Below, piece after piece: positions 63,167 to 64,000 of a stretch of DNA of 64,000 nt; position 1 is the stretch's first letter, and each line of letters opens with the position of its first letter. Where the stretch lies: the NCBI GenBank assembly GCA_009692005.1, contig SHZZ01000009.1, forward strand, positions 1 through 64,000. Direction: 5' to 3'. Source of the DNA: Gemmataceae bacterium. GTDB taxonomy: Bacteria; Planctomycetota; Planctomycetia; Gemmatales; Gemmataceae. The notes beneath the pieces are model-generated. The model was not told the origin of the DNA and did not search any database. It saw only the letters and a list, made by a program, of their open reading frames with translations. The translations under genes and the position numbers were made by a program.

Positions 63167-64000
63167 CTAACGGTCCTTCTCCTTGATATCTCGGTTGATT
63201 TTCTCCACCAGGCGGCTGGCTTCCTCAGCTCGGGCGTTGGACCGTTTCATCAGTAAAAAGTCATTCCCCCGTAACGCCTGAATAAGCAGTTCCATCGCTT
63301 CCTGGCGCAATTGCAAATATTTCTGAAAGTCCGCGAACCAGGGTTGAAAATGGGTGGGCACCTTAGGCGGGTCGGCAAACCAGTCATGGAATTCCCTCCA
63401 CCTGGGAAGAATCTCGACTTCCACCTTCATGGCCAATTCCCCCCGAGCAATTTCTCCCCTGTTTTGCGCTTGAGAATACTGGTTCAGTTTCTCCAAAAGG
63501 GGAAACTCCTCTTTCTGAAATTGTTCAAAGCGGAGCACCAGAGCGGAATCGCGAACTACCTTGGCCTGCAAGGGGACCCAGCACGACCAGAGAAAGAAAC
63601 CGCCAACCGCCGCCAAGGAACAATTCCTCAGGTAGCGTGAAAACCTGGGATGGGTTCCATAGGGCATGCCGAGGAAAACGCCGCAGGCAATGCCGGCCAG
63701 GGCCCCGCCTGCGTGCGCCGCCTGGTCGATTCCCTCCAAAAAGGCCATGAAGAGGAAGTTGAATAACAGCAAGGTAATGGCCATGGAGCGGAACTGGCGC
63801 AAAATCTCCTGGGGAATAGACCGCGGGCGGCCGAGAAGGTAGCCGAGCAGGCAGCCGATCATGCCGAACAAAGCCCCGGATGCCCCGGCGCTGACCCTCA
63901 TTTCATTCCAGTAGAGGCTGGCCTCGCTGCCTGCCAAGCCTGTGAGAAACCAGGTAATAGCAAAAGGAACGCTGCCCAGCATGCGTTCCAAAAGTGGGCC
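63167..64000 (-). CDS. rhomboid-family intramembrane serine protease (5' end outside window)
   Basis: Reading frame is open to the right edge, so the N-terminus is cut off; the visible 277 residues start in the second half of the membrane domain with GPLLERMLGS. The active-site Ser is in GASGALFG and the catalytic His in DQAAHAGGALAG, both intact. The C-terminal 150 residues are cytoplasmic or extracytoplasmic, charged and helical (VLRFEQFQKEEFPLLEKLNQYSQAQ), an unusual tail for a rhomboid. Converges with the SPFH operon. Confidence 0.85.
   Translation of the reverse strand, partial: GPLLERMLGSVPFAITWFLTGLAGSEASLYWNEMRVSAGASGALFGMIGCLLGYLLGRPRSIPQEILRQFRSMAITLLLFNFLFMAFLEGIDQAAHAGGALAGIACGVFLGMPYGTHPRFSRYLRNCSLAAVGGFFLWSCWVPLQAKVVRDSALVLRFEQFQKEEFPLLEKLNQYSQAQNRGEIARGELAMKVEVEILPRWREFHDWFADPPKVPTHFQPWFADFQKYLQLRQEAMELLIQALRGNDFLLMKRSNARAEEASRLVEKINRDIKEKDR

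Overview
The window reads as a chromosomal segment from a planctomycete, most likely a Gemmataceae-like member. Supporting features are a Hanks-type Ser/Thr kinase, a 1535-residue secreted WD40 protein, a DUF1559 prepilin-like protein followed by a small lipoprotein, an alpha-2-macroglobulin fused to an anti-sigma head, many lipoboxes, GC-rich coding sequence and few recognisable operons. The species assignment is inference from protein families. I saw no tRNA, rRNA, CRISPR array, insertion sequence or prophage gene.

Layout. 1-4522 (minus): kinase (cut by the window edge), hemB, a class V aminotransferase, an isochorismatase-like hydrolase and an arginase-like ureohydrolase. 4836-10941 (plus): a class I amidotransferase homologue without its nucleophile, an AnmK homologue without its catalytic motifs, a metallophosphoesterase, an ABC-2 permease/CPBP fusion and a YbaK-type protein that seems to start at ATA. 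11097-19602: WD40 giant, solute-binding lipoprotein (minus), FHA protein, mutY and a TlpA-like lipoprotein. 19800-22477 (minus): BON-like secreted protein and a lipoprotein. 22697-23236 (plus): a PRXL2/SelU-like peroxiredoxin whose first redox Cys is an in-frame TGA followed by a SECIS-like hairpin. 23361-29912: stand-alone sigma-70 region 1.1 protein, then ECF sigma factor and anti-sigma/alpha-2-macroglobulin fusion.

30087-41196: ppdK, the DUF1559 pair, then a minus-strand housekeeping block (CDGSH protein, lipoprotein, DUF2752, acyltransferase, dapF, guaA, proC), then a cupredoxin-like gene interrupted by a TGA. 41335-49721: MFS transporter, small protein, MBL hydrolase, AsmA-like protein, Wza-like export lipoprotein and an SDR-type epimerase. 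49855-53033: glutamate-type dehydrogenase, rhodanese, moaC and a polyprenyl diphosphate synthase. 54069-56501: a sigma-54-type promoter, an ammonium transporter with an unusual C-terminal extension, and a PII protein lacking the uridylylation tyrosine.

57833-63044 holds what may be the most unusual system here: one polypeptide joining a complete CPC-type P-type ATPase to an HflK-like SPFH domain, followed by two more SPFH genes (HflC-like and HflK-like), with no FtsH nearby. A rhomboid protease gene runs off the right edge.

Main points for follow-up: the probable selenoprotein, the ATPase-SPFH operon, the sigma/anti-sigma/macroglobulin module, and two separate G-to-A-type lesions (an ATA start and a TGA in place of a probable Trp codon) that are either real or consensus errors.
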